Below, piece by piece: positions 32,570 through 44,735 of a stretch of 64,000 nucleotides of DNA. The position numbers and the translations under genes are program-made. Each line of letters opens with the position of its first letter. Positions within the stretch are counted from its first letter, which is position 1. The notes beneath the pieces are model-generated. The model had not been told where the DNA came from and made no database searches. It saw nothing but the letters and a program-made list of their open reading frames with translations. The stretch is from Ursus arctos. Taxonomy: Eukaryota > Chordata > Mammalia > Carnivora > Ursidae. The stretch is taken from positions 12,258,001 to 12,322,000 of the forward strand of contig NW_026622874.1 of assembly GCF_023065955.2 (NCBI RefSeq), given 5' to 3'.

Positions 32570-33040
32570 TGTCCCCTAAGCTCTTCTTTCTGGCTTTCTC
32601 CTTAACTCAGACAAATAAAACCTGAAACCAACCCCCAGGTGATGGCAACTGCCCTGATAAGACCACCCACAGGCACAGACCACCCAGACCGACTGAGACA
32701 CAGACTCACGCCTATGCAGATGGACCATGGAGTGACCTTTCCCTCCTGATAATATTAAATCTCCACTCAGGAGGGGTCTCAGCCTCATTTACATAACATG
32801 CAATGTATGTATAAGCATGTTTCCTTAAGGCACATGTGTGACCTTATGCCTGCCTCTATCTAAAGATTCATCCTAACCCTAGACAAAAGGAAGCCATTCA
32901 CCCTCTCTCATGGAGTCGCAGCTTTGGAAGCCATTCCCTGTGATCTCCTTATTTGCACAAATACATTTGCTTTGCAACAACTCAACCCGGTGTAGTTTCT
33001 GACCCACCAAGGAGTGAACTCATGTTGGTTTGCCTACACA
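32570..33040 (+). mobile_element. solo LTR, ERV1-type (471 bp)
   Basis: It starts TGTCCCCTAAG and ends GCCTACACA, giving TG...CA termini, and is flanked by a 4-bp direct repeat ACAT at 32566-32569 and 33041-33044. Four-base duplications are usual for gammaretrovirus-like (ERV1) integration. CTTATTTGCACAAATACATT then TGCTTTGC near 32948-32980 sits where a polyadenylation signal is expected, and is mutated away from AATAAA. There is no internal sequence, so this is a solo LTR left by recombination. Confidence 0.7.
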
Positions 33041-33044
33041 ACAT

Positions 33045-33530
33045 CCCCATCCCATTAGATATATACCAATTATGAAGATCTTTGGCCAAGCTTAGCAAGA
33101 AAAATTTTGAGTAGAGGTAAAAGGTTGAGAAGCAGTTGAGAACCAAAGTATGGATAGTAATAAGTATGAGTTAGTTTTCCTAAAGACTCTTAGTTGCAGG
33201 AGAGGAGGTAGAATAAGTGGAGAAACAGAGAGTTAAGAAGGGGCTCTGAATGGAGAGTCGTGCATGCTTATATGCTGACTGGAAGGCAATAACTAAGAAA
33301 GAATACAAAAGAGAGAGGACGCTTGATGAATCAACGTCTCTAAAAAGGACGTTGGGATAGGGTCCAGGTAGTCGAATTGATTTTGGAAGGGAGGTAGAAC
33401 AACTTCTCTGAGATAGTTGAGTGCCTTTCTCTATAAGTGTATATCAGATTGAGTTTATTTCACTGCCATTCAGTAGATTACTTAATCCAGTCCAGGAAAG
33501 CATAATTCAATTCCTGGCTATAAGGGCTGC
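33045..33530. other. unassigned DNA between two solo LTRs
   Basis: No repeat or coding sequence recognised. It does not look like retroviral internal sequence, and each LTR has its own target duplication, so the two are separate insertions. Confidence 0.5.
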
Positions 33531-33533
33531 TCT

Positions 33534-33974
33534 TGGTGAGTTACTGTGAAAGAAACCTTCGGCTGTCTCTATTTTGACCTCATCCTTTCTTCTTTCTTCT
33601 TTCCAGCTTGTCTCTTGGCTCAGGTGGCAGATCCTGAGGGCAAAGCATCCCCAGATGGAATGGGAACCAAAACTTCCCTTGAGCCAGCAAGACCCTGACC
33701 GTGATTGACTCCAAGACAATGACAGATTTGACTTTTCATTGCCTACCTGCACGTACCCACCCTTGCCCCACATTTTCCTTATATAAACCTGGAAGTATTT
33801 TCAGCACGTTGGAGAGTCGTTGAGCCACTAGTCCTCTGTCTTCCCATTACTGACCTCACTGAAATAAATTGCTTTCTCGTTTCACCACCACTCGTCTCTC
33901 TCCCTTTGGATTTTGTCAGCAGTAAGCAGCCAAACCTGGTCTGTTTGGGACCCCAGGAACCAAGTACTCTCACA
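33534..33974 (+). mobile_element. solo LTR, ERV1-type (441 bp) with intact promoter motifs
   Basis: Termini TGGTGAG ... CTCTCACA with a perfect 4-bp target duplication CTCT at 33530-33533 and 33975-33978. The order of elements is that of a gammaretroviral-type LTR: a U3 with direct CTTTCTTCT repeats near 33587-33602, TATATAA at 33780-33786, AATAAA at 33863-33868, a CT-rich R/U5 and a terminal CA. There is no viral coding sequence nearby. Preserved promoter and polyadenylation motifs suggest a younger age than the neighbouring LTR, but actual age needs divergence data. Confidence 0.78.
33780..33868 (+). promoter_or_regulatory. LTR core: TATA box and polyadenylation signal
   Basis: TATATAA at 33780-33786 precedes AATAAA (33863-33868) by about 80 bp, the normal spacing between U3/R start and the R polyadenylation signal in a compact LTR. 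It could drive rightward transcription or end a transcript entering from the left; neither can be judged from sequence alone. Confidence 0.5.
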
Positions 33975-33979
33975 CTCTT

Positions 33980-34980
33980 GTGCCCCCACTACAATTTTAG
34001 TTGTTACTGACAGCCTGCTCAGTCAGAAGAGGTGGTGTGTGAACCTTCCTAGGCCTAGAGTTCATCATCATTTCCAGGATGGTTCTAGTTGTCTCTAACC
34101 ACCAAACTAACTCCTAGTTGCTTAGGGCCACCAGGGCATTCTGGTTACCTCTGTTGAGTTCTATTGAGCATGGGGACCAACAAATCAAATTATCCGGCTG
34201 AGACCTATTTCCCCCATGAAGCTGCATTCTAATAATTTTCCTAGGGGATGTCACCTCCTCTTTGTGTGTGTGCTATCTGGGATAGGCAGGATTGGGAACT
34301 CACTCTCTTGGTAAATGGAATCATGTTTTAAAGGCCCACTGGAAGTAGTCTTGGAAAACACTATGATGAGTTAAGTGTAAATGAATCAGAAATATAAGGA
34401 TTAGATTTCCCTGGAAATATAAATGGGCTGAAAAATGAAGGGAGGGAAAATTTTCCACCCAAGGTCCCTAAGAAAGCACTGGAATGTGTTGCCAAGAAGT
34501 GACAACCTGTTTTTCCAACACTCAAATGCCATTTGAATTCTCTGCCTTTCCCTTTCAGGCACCTGACAAAAAGCTCTTGGTTGTCTGTTGCTTTCCTCTA
34601 CCCTGAAATATGACTTTATTAATTCAATTAACCAGGATCCAGTCCTTCTTCCCATTCCATAAACTAAAGGGACACCTAGCGTCTTACAAGAGCAGTTGAT
34701 GAAGGAATGGAGGCAGGCAGCTCTCAGGAAGTACTGATGCTCCAATGAGCCTTTGCTCACTGGCTTCTCAAAGGGCCAGTAGGAGATCATGTTACTGCCC
34801 AAAGTTAACCAGAAGAAGCTTCCATCCCTGATAAAGCTTGCTTTTCTTGAGATAAGAGGGCACAAGATGTGCCCTTTGCCTGCTGGTTCACTTCTGCCAT
34901 CTTCTTATTGAGAATGAGATCCTTCCTTTCCCAAATACTATCATAACGGAAAAAAGAACAGTTATTCTCTGGGCTTAAGT
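33980..34980. other. unassigned DNA
   Basis: No repeat recognised. The 154-codon minus ORF (34401-34865) has no recognisable domain, no signal peptide and no repeats; I treat it as chance. Confidence 0.45.
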
Positions 34981-34984
34981 AACT

Positions 34985-35185
34985 AAGTGTATCTATTAGC
35001 TTTTGTGATGTAACAAATCACACCAATGTAGTAGCTTAAAAGAGCAAAGACTTATTATTTCTCAATATTGATTATTTGTCAATCCTATGGATTGCCTGGG
35101 TGGTTCTCCAGGTCTGAGCTGGCTTGGCTGATGATTGAGGGTCTAGGATGACCTCCCTTACATCTCTGCATTATGGATAACTTCT
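34985..35185 (+). mobile_element. old interspersed repeat, family not assigned
   Basis: AGCTTTTGTGATGTAACAAA, TCACACCAATGTAGTAGCTT, AAAGACTTATTATTTCTCAA and GGTTCTCCAGGTCTGAGCTG follow the common CTGTGTAACAAACCACC ... GTAGTGGCTTAAAACAAC ... TTTATTATTTCTC repeat. I know the sequence but not the name with confidence. Confidence 0.5.
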
Positions 35186-35189
35186 ATTG

Positions 35190-36330
35190 TCTAGTCTTAC
35201 ATTTTTATATGTTCCAAGTTATGTATACTAAGTACCCATTAATTTTTTATATGGAGAACTATTTTTGTCTTACATATTTTTTCTCTAATGTTTATGTAAT
35301 TAGATTCACGACATGCATAGTTTTGTATTCTCATTTTATTTACTAAAAATTACATTTTTAGAGTTTTCCCATCTTTAAAAATTCTCCAAAACAAAATTTT
35401 AAGAGCTGCACAGTATTCTTTGATTTTAGGCATCCCTCACAATCAAGGTAACTATTTTTCTTCTGTTAATACTTATATTATTCCTATGTTTCACCATATA
35501 AATAATACAGTGATGAAGACCTTTGTAAAAGATTTGAATGAGTCTCTATGTCTTTGAGATCTTTTGCAGTGTGACTGTGGTGTCACAATCCACAATCCAC
35601 CCTTCCAAGGGTCTGGATTTATCTCTTCTAACTTAGTGACGAGAAGGTCCAAACGTGTTCCCATGGCACTGGGTGACAACTTGTGAGAGCAGCCCCATCC
35701 TGTGCTCCCCTGCAGAGCTGCTGGGAACTCACATCTTAATAAACAATAAGGAAGGGAGGGAGAGCACTTCACAGTAATTTTCATCATTTTGATTATTGGT
35801 CAGTTTGAGCACTTAGAATTTCTCTCTTGGCCTTTTCTTTTTCAATAAATTGTATCCTCATGACCTTTGACATTTTTTATACTGGATCTTAGTCCTTTGA
35901 ACACTGATCTGTCAAGACCCTTTAGATAAGACTATTGACCCATGTCTGTCATATTATGATATGTTTCCTCCCAGTTTGTTATTCACATTTTATGTTTTTG
36001 ATATTTCAAATCTGTGGGTGCGAAACCTATCGATATTTTCCCTTTTGATTTTTTTCCATGATTTTTACACTCAGATCTTTTTCTATTCAGAGGTCAGAAA
36101 TTTGCTCATATTTTCTGCTCTTATTTTTTTTTTTTTTTAGAAATTTGTCTCTTTAATCCAACTTTAATTTATTTTGCTGTCCTGTGTGGGTTAAGTTCTA
36201 ACTTAATTCTCCCCTGAATAACCAGTTTTGCCTATACTCTTTGTGGTCTAATCCATACAGTCTCCAGAGGCTTGTGATGCATCCTATATCATAAAACGAA
36301 TTTATCAGATCCAATTGTCTGCTCAGCATC
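35190..36330 (-). mobile_element. antisense old L1 (3' UTR and ORF2 end) with an internal insert
   Basis: 35190-35520 has GCTGCACAGTATTCTTTG and the following CACCATATAAATAATACAGTG, which are the complement of the L1 3' region. 35790-36330 continues with CAGTTTGTTATTCACATTTT, CTCAGATCTTTTTCTATTCA, TCTTTAATCCAACTTTAATT and TGTGGGTTAAGTTCTAACTT, the complement of the ORF2 C-terminal/3' region. About 260 bp between them (35530-35790) does not belong to L1 as I know it. Confidence 0.65.
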
Positions 36331-36389
36331 TCTACTAAAACATCTGCCTAATTAATGTATAAACACCGATCTTTTCTTCTACACCATCC

Positions 36390-37190
36390 TTGCTCCCCTC
36401 CACCTCAGGCTTCCCTATTTTACAGAATAGCACATGCATCCTTCCACTTGCTCATGACTTTCTCTCACACCTCCACATCTAATCCACCAGGTAATACAGA
36501 AGCCCTACATTGAAAACTGTCAAAACCCAACCACTGTTCCTACCCACACTGCTTCCACTCTGATCCAGGACCATCGCCTCTTGCTTACATTATTACGACC
36601 ACTTATGTGATTTTGCATTAGGCTAACTTCAGACTAGTCTCAAAACAGCATCAGAATGGTATGTGAAATCATGTCCTTCCTCTGCCCAAAGCTCCCAATG
36701 GTTTCCCTTCTCATGCATAGCAATGGTGAGGTCTCTCTGCTAGCCTAATGGCATCCCCCTATTAACTCTCCTGATGCTTGACCCCTGTCTTATGTCCTAC
36801 CGCTGTGGTCTCCTTAATGGTCTTTGAGAAGTCCAGGCATGATCTGGCCTTAGAGCATTTACATTTGCTGTTTCCTCTACCGGAATGTCCCTTGTCCAGG
36901 TAGATGCATGGCTCTTGCTGTCGCTCCCTGTTGGTCTTTGCCTAAACATCACTTTCTCACTAAAACATTTGTTATGCATATTATTTAACATGGCAAATTA
37001 CACTCACTCCTCTTACGCCCCAAATCTCTGCCCCTCCTTTTACCTTGTTTTACCTTGTAACACTTATAACTATATGACATACTACGTTTTGTATTCATTC
37101 TTGTTTATTGTCTGTCTCCCCATACTAGAACGGGACTATGAGAGCAATACTGTTTCTTTTTTTCACTGATGAATCTTCAGTCTCGATGTT
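36390..37190 (+). mobile_element. long L2 LINE fragment
   Basis: The L2 3' region in order: CTCTGCCCAAAGCTCCCAAT, GGTCTTTGAGAAGTCCAGGC, ATGATCTGGCCTTAGAGC, ATTTGCTGTTTCCTCTACCG, GAATGTCCCTTGTCCAGG, TGCCTAAACATCACTTTCTC, TTGTTTATTGTCTGTCTCCC and CATACTAGAACGGGACTATG. This is the longest L2 piece in the window. Confidence 0.85.
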
Positions 37191-37199
37191 TTCATACTT

Positions 37200-40100
37200 A
37201 TAATCCCATCAAAGTGTTCTTTGATGTTTTCATTCTATTAATGCTCAGGATAAATAACAACAACAACAACTCCAGGTGTTTAAGTAGATCATATTTTTGA
37301 GAGTTATTCTTTGTTTTTATTGAATATAGACGAGTGTCTATGTTTTCTATCTACTTTTGGAATTCGGTAGTATAAAAGGCCAGAAAAATTATTATACAGT
37401 GTTCAGTGTTCTGTGCCCTACATTTTACAAAGAGTTTTTTTAAAAAATAAACACTTTGTCCCAAGAATATCACAGATTTTTCACATTTAAAGATTTCCAT
37501 GGCATCCTGAGTCATTTCACAATACTTCTCAAATTTTGCTACATAATAGGGTGTAATACATTGTCTGGTATAATTGTTAAGGACTTTCCTCTTTTTCCCC
37601 ATTTCCCAGTATAAGAATTTAATTCTAAATTCAATAATCTGTCCTAAGAATTACCATGTCTAAATGAAAGTGCTATATAACTAGCCCCCCCACTTCCAAA
37701 TTAAGGCATATTATTTGGAGAATTTTCTTCAGTGTGAAGGTGGGAAGGTTTTCTTTGTTCGCTTGCTTATTTTGTTTTGTTTTGATTTACAAAAACTTGC
37801 ATGATTATCTGTTGTAGTCTTAAAGAAATTTTCTTATTAATTAAAAGAAAAGTCTAAAATAACCAAATGAAATAACAAATACTATGGAACTAACCTATAA
37901 CGTACATTCTGTGGATGGTGCCAACGTGCTGTTTTCCAGTTGATTTTTCCATTAGGCATGGTTTTCCACTAGGCATTATTTTTAGCTTCATATATTTACC
38001 ATTCCTATAATTAAATGCTAGGGAATAAAAGAATCAGAATAGTCCCTGCTCATCCTAACCACGTCCTTTCTATTTTGAAACATGACCTAAAAAAAAAAAA
38101 AAAAGGAAAATAAAGAGAAAAAAGAGGGGGAACATGGGGGGAGAAAACAAAGAAGTTTCTTTGGGACAGTTTATAAACATGGGAAGGGCAGGACATTTTA
38201 AAGTTCTCATTAATAAGAAACCAAGGTCTCTTCTCCTTCTCCTTCCCCTCCCTTCCCCCACTGCCTCCCTGCTCCTTCAAATGTCCATCATTCAACCTAA
38301 AAAGTGGCGGTTCTCTCATTCCTCAGCTGTACTCTTGAGACTCACCATGAAATAGTGTCGAAATGTATTTTACCATAAGATCTAGGAACAATTTTCTAAC
38401 GAATCCATGTTACCATAAATGTGTAATATAAAATTACAACCATGAAAGTGTTACTTTGGAAAAATAAGCCATAAGTCTAGTATGATTGGTTGTTTAAAAC
38501 ATCTTCCAGTAATAATGCTTGTTATTTATTCATTTATTTTGTCAAACAGATAACCAATAGTGACACCAAATATTTAAGTGAGATTTATGAAAGAATAATT
38601 TTAAAACTAGGGAAATTTTCTCCACCTTCCATCTGCAAATTAGGAAAACACTTTCATTGTTCAACTGGTGAATTTATTCATTAGCAAAAGCTTTCCCTAA
38701 AATGAAACCTCACTTCGTTGTCTATTTCTCTCGGTTAGGATTTTGTTTGTGTGCATGTGACAAAAAATTAGAACAGAAGAATATATGTGCTTATGAATAC
38801 AGTCCAGAGGTTCACTGCGTAAGGCTGCCAAGTCAGTTCCATGACCATCAAAGCCCTCAGTACAGGGCTTCCACCTCATTGTCCGGTTTGCCGTTATCCC
38901 ACAGACAGTAGGAAAGAGGGAAAAAAGACAAACAAACAAAGCCTCTTAATTTACAGCTGGCTCCAAGAATTTGTACGTGGACCATGATAAAGGAGGCTGG
39001 GAAATGTAGTCCCTATTCCAAGCAGCCATGTGCTCAGTTCTATTATTATGGGAGAAAATGCCACAGGATTTAATACATTAAAGGAAAGAAAAGTATATAA
39101 ATGAAATTTTTAAAGTATGTTAAAGAATATCAAGTCTATGAAAAACTAAGGGAATGAATGGCCAACCAGAAGAAAATGTTTAGCTTGCATCTTGGGAAGT
39201 GCAATCAACTGTTTCTAGTAGGAGCCTCTGAATAGTTCCAAAGCACTCCTCTCCTGCTCTCTCCTTGTTTCCCCACTCTGCCCAACCCACTTTAGGGGGT
39301 CAAGGAGGAGTTCAAGGACAAAGAGAAGAAGCATACCTTACCCTCTCTTGGAGGTGGCCAGACCAACACCAGCCCTAGTTTGGGGGAGAAGAAAGCTGTG
39401 ATTATGATTGAAATAAGTTATTACATGAAATTGGTCAGTTTTAACTACTAAGCTGTGATAGTAAAGTGATTATACAAGAGATCGGAAATGTCACAGTTGT
39501 ACCTGGGGATTTTATCCAGGAGCAGAGAAAAAGCTTTTCTTCTGAATAAAGGAGGAACAATGAGAGAGAAAAGCAAAGATCGTTTGTGATTATATCCCAT
39601 GAGTATTGTTCGTACAAAGCAGTAGTTAAAATAACTACCTCGTGAGATTTTTCAAGAAGATTATATAGAAAAGGAACATAAGAAAGTTGCAGAGAACAAG
39701 GCTTAGAGAGGCACTAAATAAATGTTGGTTTTCGTCCCTCGATTCCTACTATTCCTTCCACAAATATGCATCGAATTCATCCTGCTTACCAGTTATGGTT
39801 TTCAGAATAAGGACATAGGAGGAGAAAAAATCAAAGCAAACAGTAGAAGTGGATTTGAAAAAAAAAAAAAATCTTTATCTCACGTCTCTTGTCTAAAGAG
39901 AATTCAATCACTTCTCCTTGCTTAAGGAGAATTCAATGTATCTGCCTCATATCACCTGGGGTCAGCTGTTGACATTTTAGACACAGTTCCCAGGGGGAAC
40001 TCCAGCACTTGAAGCTTGGAATTTTAACCTCATTTTATTAACAGTCATCACGTAACATATTTGTTGAGTTGTGAGCCCACATAGTTATTTTTCTGTTAAA

Positions 40101-40950
40101 AGGTAACACCAACCCAAATGAGTCCACACACAGATATAAAAGAGAGGGTCTAAAACCATTTCTTTCCATTTTCTCACCTAAAAATATAATTTCAGTTTTC
40201 TGCATGAGCATGGTGAATTTCGCTTGCCTTTTCTGCTTTCCTAGTTATAATCACTAAGTGCCTCCAAATTTTATCTTTAGTGACACCTAGTGGTTCCATA
40301 TTGTAATGAGAACACTTTGGCTTTGATCCTTTCTCTGGTTGAATTCACAGGCCAAGAGGAGCTAGGGTTGGGGTTTGTTTTTCACCTTTAACCTCGTCAA
40401 AGTCATGTGAGAAAAATGTGTTTGTATCATGGAAATTTCAGATTCTTCACTTCCTACTTGTAAAACAGAATATTTGTGTTCCCACGTCATTGCTAGAATG
40501 TCAAAAATCTCTGGAAGAGAAGTACTATGTTCTTTCAAGTGGTTGTAATTGTAAAGCAGCTCCCTTTCCTGCCTTTGGAAGCTATGAAGGTGTTACAAAT
40601 TAACACTATGGGGAAAAGAGAAGCAACGCCAAAAGTTACTTATCCCTGATTGGAGCAGAGACAGGCTATGGAGATTTTTAGAAAGAAAGAAATCCAATGA
40701 TGCACATTTTTCTGTCTGGTTTGAACTTGTAATTATTTAAAAGCAAAATGAAAACCAGAATTTGGCATTCCAGATTTGAAAGCCATTTCAAAATCATTTT
40801 ATAACAGACCCGATTGTGGTTCGACAGTTATTTATCTTACTCTTGTCTTTTGTTTTCTCTCAACCCATAGATTATAAAAAATTAGAGTTAAATGGATTCC
40901 CGGAGAACAGAAGAATCCAATCCATTATGACTTTTTTTGTTTCTTCCTAA
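37200..40950. other. longest stretch with no recognised repeat
   Basis: About 3.7 kb in which I identify no SINE, LINE, LTR, DNA transposon or gene. Only simple tracts stand out: a CAA run at 37257-37272 and a purine tract with A-runs at 38089-38152, followed by a TTCTCC-rich pyrimidine tract at 38226-38256. ORFs of up to 89 codons are low-complexity translations. Confidence 0.45.
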
Positions 40951-40959
40951 CTTTTACAT

Positions 40960-41430
40960 TTAAAAAAAGCACAAAAATAATATAGCATACACTCATGTGT
41001 CCCCATTTTCTTTAATAAAATAAAGAAAATATTATGGGAAAAAGTTGGTCTTGTTTTTTTCCTTCATTCCAATCTTGTTCCCCATCACTATCATGCATAT
41101 GGTATTTATTCTCCCAGCCAATGTTTTGTAGAAACAATTTGCTCTTTATACGCACCCATCAAAAATATTATTCTCTGTGTGTTTTAATTATATAAATATT
41201 ATTGTACTGTAGGTATCATTCTTCACTTTGTTTTTTATAACTATCCATGCATGGATACATAATTTTAGCCCATTATTTTAACTGCTGAATTCCATCGCAT
41301 GAAGAGATCACAATTTGTCTATTCTCTTTACTGTAAGAAATTTTTTTCCAGCTTTTTTTCCTATTGAAAATAATGCTGTACAAGTACTTTCGTAATGGTT
41401 GAGTAAGGACTTCTAAAACTCTGTTCTTCC
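40960..41430 (-). mobile_element. antisense old L1 3' region
   Basis: AATATTATTGTACTGTAGGT, TAACTATCCATGCATGGATA, CATAATTTTAGCCCATTATT, TGAATTCCATCGCATGAAG and AAAATAATGCTGTACAAGTA resemble the complement of an L1M 3' region (ATGGTATCATACTGTATG ... TATTCCATTGTATGAA ... ACAAACAATGCTGC). Confidence 0.55.
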
Positions 41431-41769
41431 ATAAAAGCAACAAGAACACAGGCAAAATTGTCGGAATCAACTTTTTTCAGAATTTGGGGAACCAGTCAAA
41501 GGCTTGCAATCACCTACAGAGTGTTTATTTAAAAAAAAAAAAAAAAACAAGGCTGAAAACCAACAACCCCAAAACCACAGTAGCTGTGAAAATCAGCAAC
41601 CTAGACATTGCTAGAAAGGTCAGAGTAGGTTTATAGCTTCCCCCAAATCCTCTAAGGAGCCATCACTGTTTGCCTTGTTTGCTATCCCCCTGAAAAATAC
41701 CATTTACAGGGGTTGTCTTTACCTGACTCAAGCTCCTTCAGTGTGTGTAGCTATATTTATTGCAGTAAA

Positions 41770-44735
41770 TACTTATATTAAGAAAGCAAAAGGATCTCAA
41801 ATCAACAACTTTCTACTTTAAAAACTAGAGTAAGAAAAAAGCAAACTAATCCAAAACTAGCAGAAAGAAAAAAACAATAATAAAGATTAGGGTGAACATA
41901 AATGAAATAGAGTTGGGGGGAGAAAAGAGAAATTAATTGAAACCAAAACTTTGTTATTTGAAAAGATAGCAAATTGACAAATCTTTAGCTGTATTGCCCA
42001 AGACAAAAGGGAGAAACTCGGTTGACTAAAATAAATTGTGGGAGGACATTACTATCGACCTTACAGAAATTGAAGGATTATAAGGGAATATTCTGAACAG
42101 TTGTATGACAACAAATTAAATAACATAGATGAAAGGAACAGATCTCTAGAGAGACACAAATTATCAAAACTTTTCAAGAAGTAGGAAATAATTGAATAGA
42201 ATTATAACAAGAGGCTGAATTAATAATTAAAAACTTCCTACAAAGAAAACCTCAGGACCAGATGACTTTACTGGTGAATTCTACCAAGTACTTAAAGACC
42301 AATCAGCATCAATTCTTTATAAACTCTTCTAAAAAAAAAAAAAAGATTGAACATTGTCCAGTTCATTGTATGAGCCCAGAATTACTTTGATACCAAAACC
42401 ACACAAAGACATCTCAAGAAAACTATAAATCAATAACTCTTATAAATACAGATGTAAAATATCCTCAACAAAATAGTAGCAAGCAGAACCTAGCAACAAA
42501 TAAAAAGGATTATATGCCATGATCAAGTGGAGCTTATTTTGTAAAGACAATATTGATTTGTCATCCAAAAATCAATTAATGCAAAATACCATGTTAATAT
42601 AATAAAAAACAAAAACCTATGAGCACCTCAATCAGCACAGAAAAACACTTGACAAAACTTAACACCCTTTCATGTTAAAAACTTAACAAACTAAGAATTG
42701 AAGGGACCTTCCTCAACCTAATAAAAAGAATCTATGAAAACCCACAACTGATACCATACTCAGCGGTAAAAGATTGCATTCCTTCACTACTTCCATCTAC
42801 ACCTACAAGGTCAACATTGTATTGGAGGTTCTAACCAAGGTAATTAGGCAAGAAAAGAAAAGCATCCAGAGTGGAAAGAAAGAAGCAAAACGATTCTCAC
42901 AGATAAAAAGATCTTGTATATAAATTCACTTATATTTTTACATATTAGCAGTGAACAATCCAAAAACGAAATTAAGAAAAATCTATTTCGGAATCACATT
43001 AAAAAGGATAAACATTTAGTTGTAAATTCAATGGGAGAAATACAAGGCTTATACACTGAAAACCACAAAACAATGGGAGATAAATAAATGGAATGAAATC
43101 CCATGTTCATGTAGCAGAACATAATATCAAGATGGCAGCATTCTCCACCTTGAGGTAATCCCCACCAAAATCCCCACTGGATTCATTGTAGGAATTGACA
43201 AGTTGATCCTATTGACAAGTTGCAGACAGAAATGGAAGGGACCCAGAATGATCGAGGCAATCTTGACAAGAGAGATGAAAGTTGGAGAACTCACAGTGAG
43301 TGATTTTAAAGCTTACGAAAAAGCCACAGTAATCAAGATAGTATGACACTGACATAGGATAGACATATAGAGCAATGGGACAGAACTGTACCCAGAAATA
43401 AACCCTTACCATTTTAGTCAATGTATTTTCAATAAGAACGCAAAGACAATTCAATAGGAGGGAAAAAATGGTCTCTTTAAGAAATGGTAGAGATAAATAG
43501 ATATACATATAAACAATAAAGTTAAGCTCCTATTTTACATCATATGCTAAAATTAACTCAAAATGCATCAAGGACCTAAATGTAAGACCAAAAACTATAA
43601 AACTCTTAGAAGAAAACATAGGTTTAAATCTTAGTGAAGTTGGTTTAAGCAAGTTTTTCTTAGATGTGACATCAAAAACACAATCAACAAAAGAAAAAAA
43701 ATACATAAATTGGAATTTATTAAAATTAGAAACTGTCATACTTCAAAGGATACTATCAAGAATTCACATAATGAGAGAGAATATTTGCAAATAATACATC
43801 TGGTAAGGGTCTAGTATCCAGAATACATGAAAAATCATTTACAACTCAACAATAAAAAGATAAATAACTCAATTTAAAACTAAGCAAAGATCTCAAGTAG
43901 GCTTATCTCCAAAGAAGACACACAAATGGCTAATTCGTAGAAAAAAAAATATGCCAACCATCCTTAGTTGTCAGGAAGATACAAATCAAAATTACAATGA
44001 GATACCACTTCACACCCACTGGGATGGATATAATAATAATAAAAATGACAATATCAAGTGTTCACAAGCACATGGGGAAATTGGAACCCTCAGACGTTGC
44101 TGATGAGATTCTGAAATAGTGAAGCCATCTTGGAAAGCAATTTGGTAGTTCTTCAAAACATTAAAAAGTTACCATATGAACCAGCAATTCTCCTTTTCAA
44201 GCACATATCCAAAACAAATAAAAACATGTTCACCCAAAACCTTGTACATAAATGTTCAAACGATGTTAGTCATACTAGCCAAAAAGCACAAAAGAACCCA
44301 AATCTACATTAACTAGTGAATGGATAAACAGAATGTGGCGGATCCATACAATGGAGTATTAGTGAACCATACAAAAGAATGCAGGACTGATACATGCTAC
44401 AACATGGATATATTTTGAAAACATCATGCTAAGTGAATGAAGGCAGTTACAAAAGGCTATATATTGGGTAGTTCCATTTACATGAAATGTCCAGAATAGG
44501 CAAATGCATGGAGACAAAAAGTAGCTTGGTGATTGGCAGATGCTGGAGGAAGTAGACCGTGAGTAACTGCTAATGGTCACAAGGTTTCACTTGGGGTTGA
44601 TGAAAATATTCTAAAATTAGATAGTGTGGATGGTTGCTCAACTCTGTAATATATTTAAAAATATATTCTAAAATTACTGAATTGCACACTTTTAAAAAAT
44701 GAATTTTATGGAATGTGAATTATAGCTTAAATTTT
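41770..44735 (+). mobile_element. large sense L1 fragment: ORF2 RT to 3' end
   Basis: The best L1 in the window: AAAGGATCTCAAATCAACAA, GATTAGGGTGAACATAAATG, ACTATCGACCTTACAGAAAT, CCTCAGGACCAGATGACTTT, ACTGGTGAATTCTACCAAG, ACACAAAGACATCTCAAG, GATTATATGCCATGATCAAG, ATCAATTAATGCAAAATACC, GACAAAACTTAACACCCTTT, CCCCACTGGATTCATTGTAG and then the 3' region (TTACAATGAGATACCACTTC, CACCCACTGGGATGGATATA, AAAGCAATTTGGTAGTTC, GTGAATGGATAAACAGAATG, GATTGGCAGATGCTGGAGG). At the RT active-site region (42891-42920) the expected ADD-containing motif has decayed. Many stops, inactive. It is not interrupted by any SINE. Confidence 0.93.

Noticed and set aside
32570..33974. One provirus with two LTRs at 32570 and 33534
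   Set aside because: The two LTRs have different 4-bp target duplications and dissimilar sequence, and the 0.5 kb between them has no retroviral coding similarity.
34401..34865. 154-codon minus ORF
   Set aside because: No motif, signal peptide or splice context was seen; length is within chance for 64 kb of AT-rich DNA in six frames.
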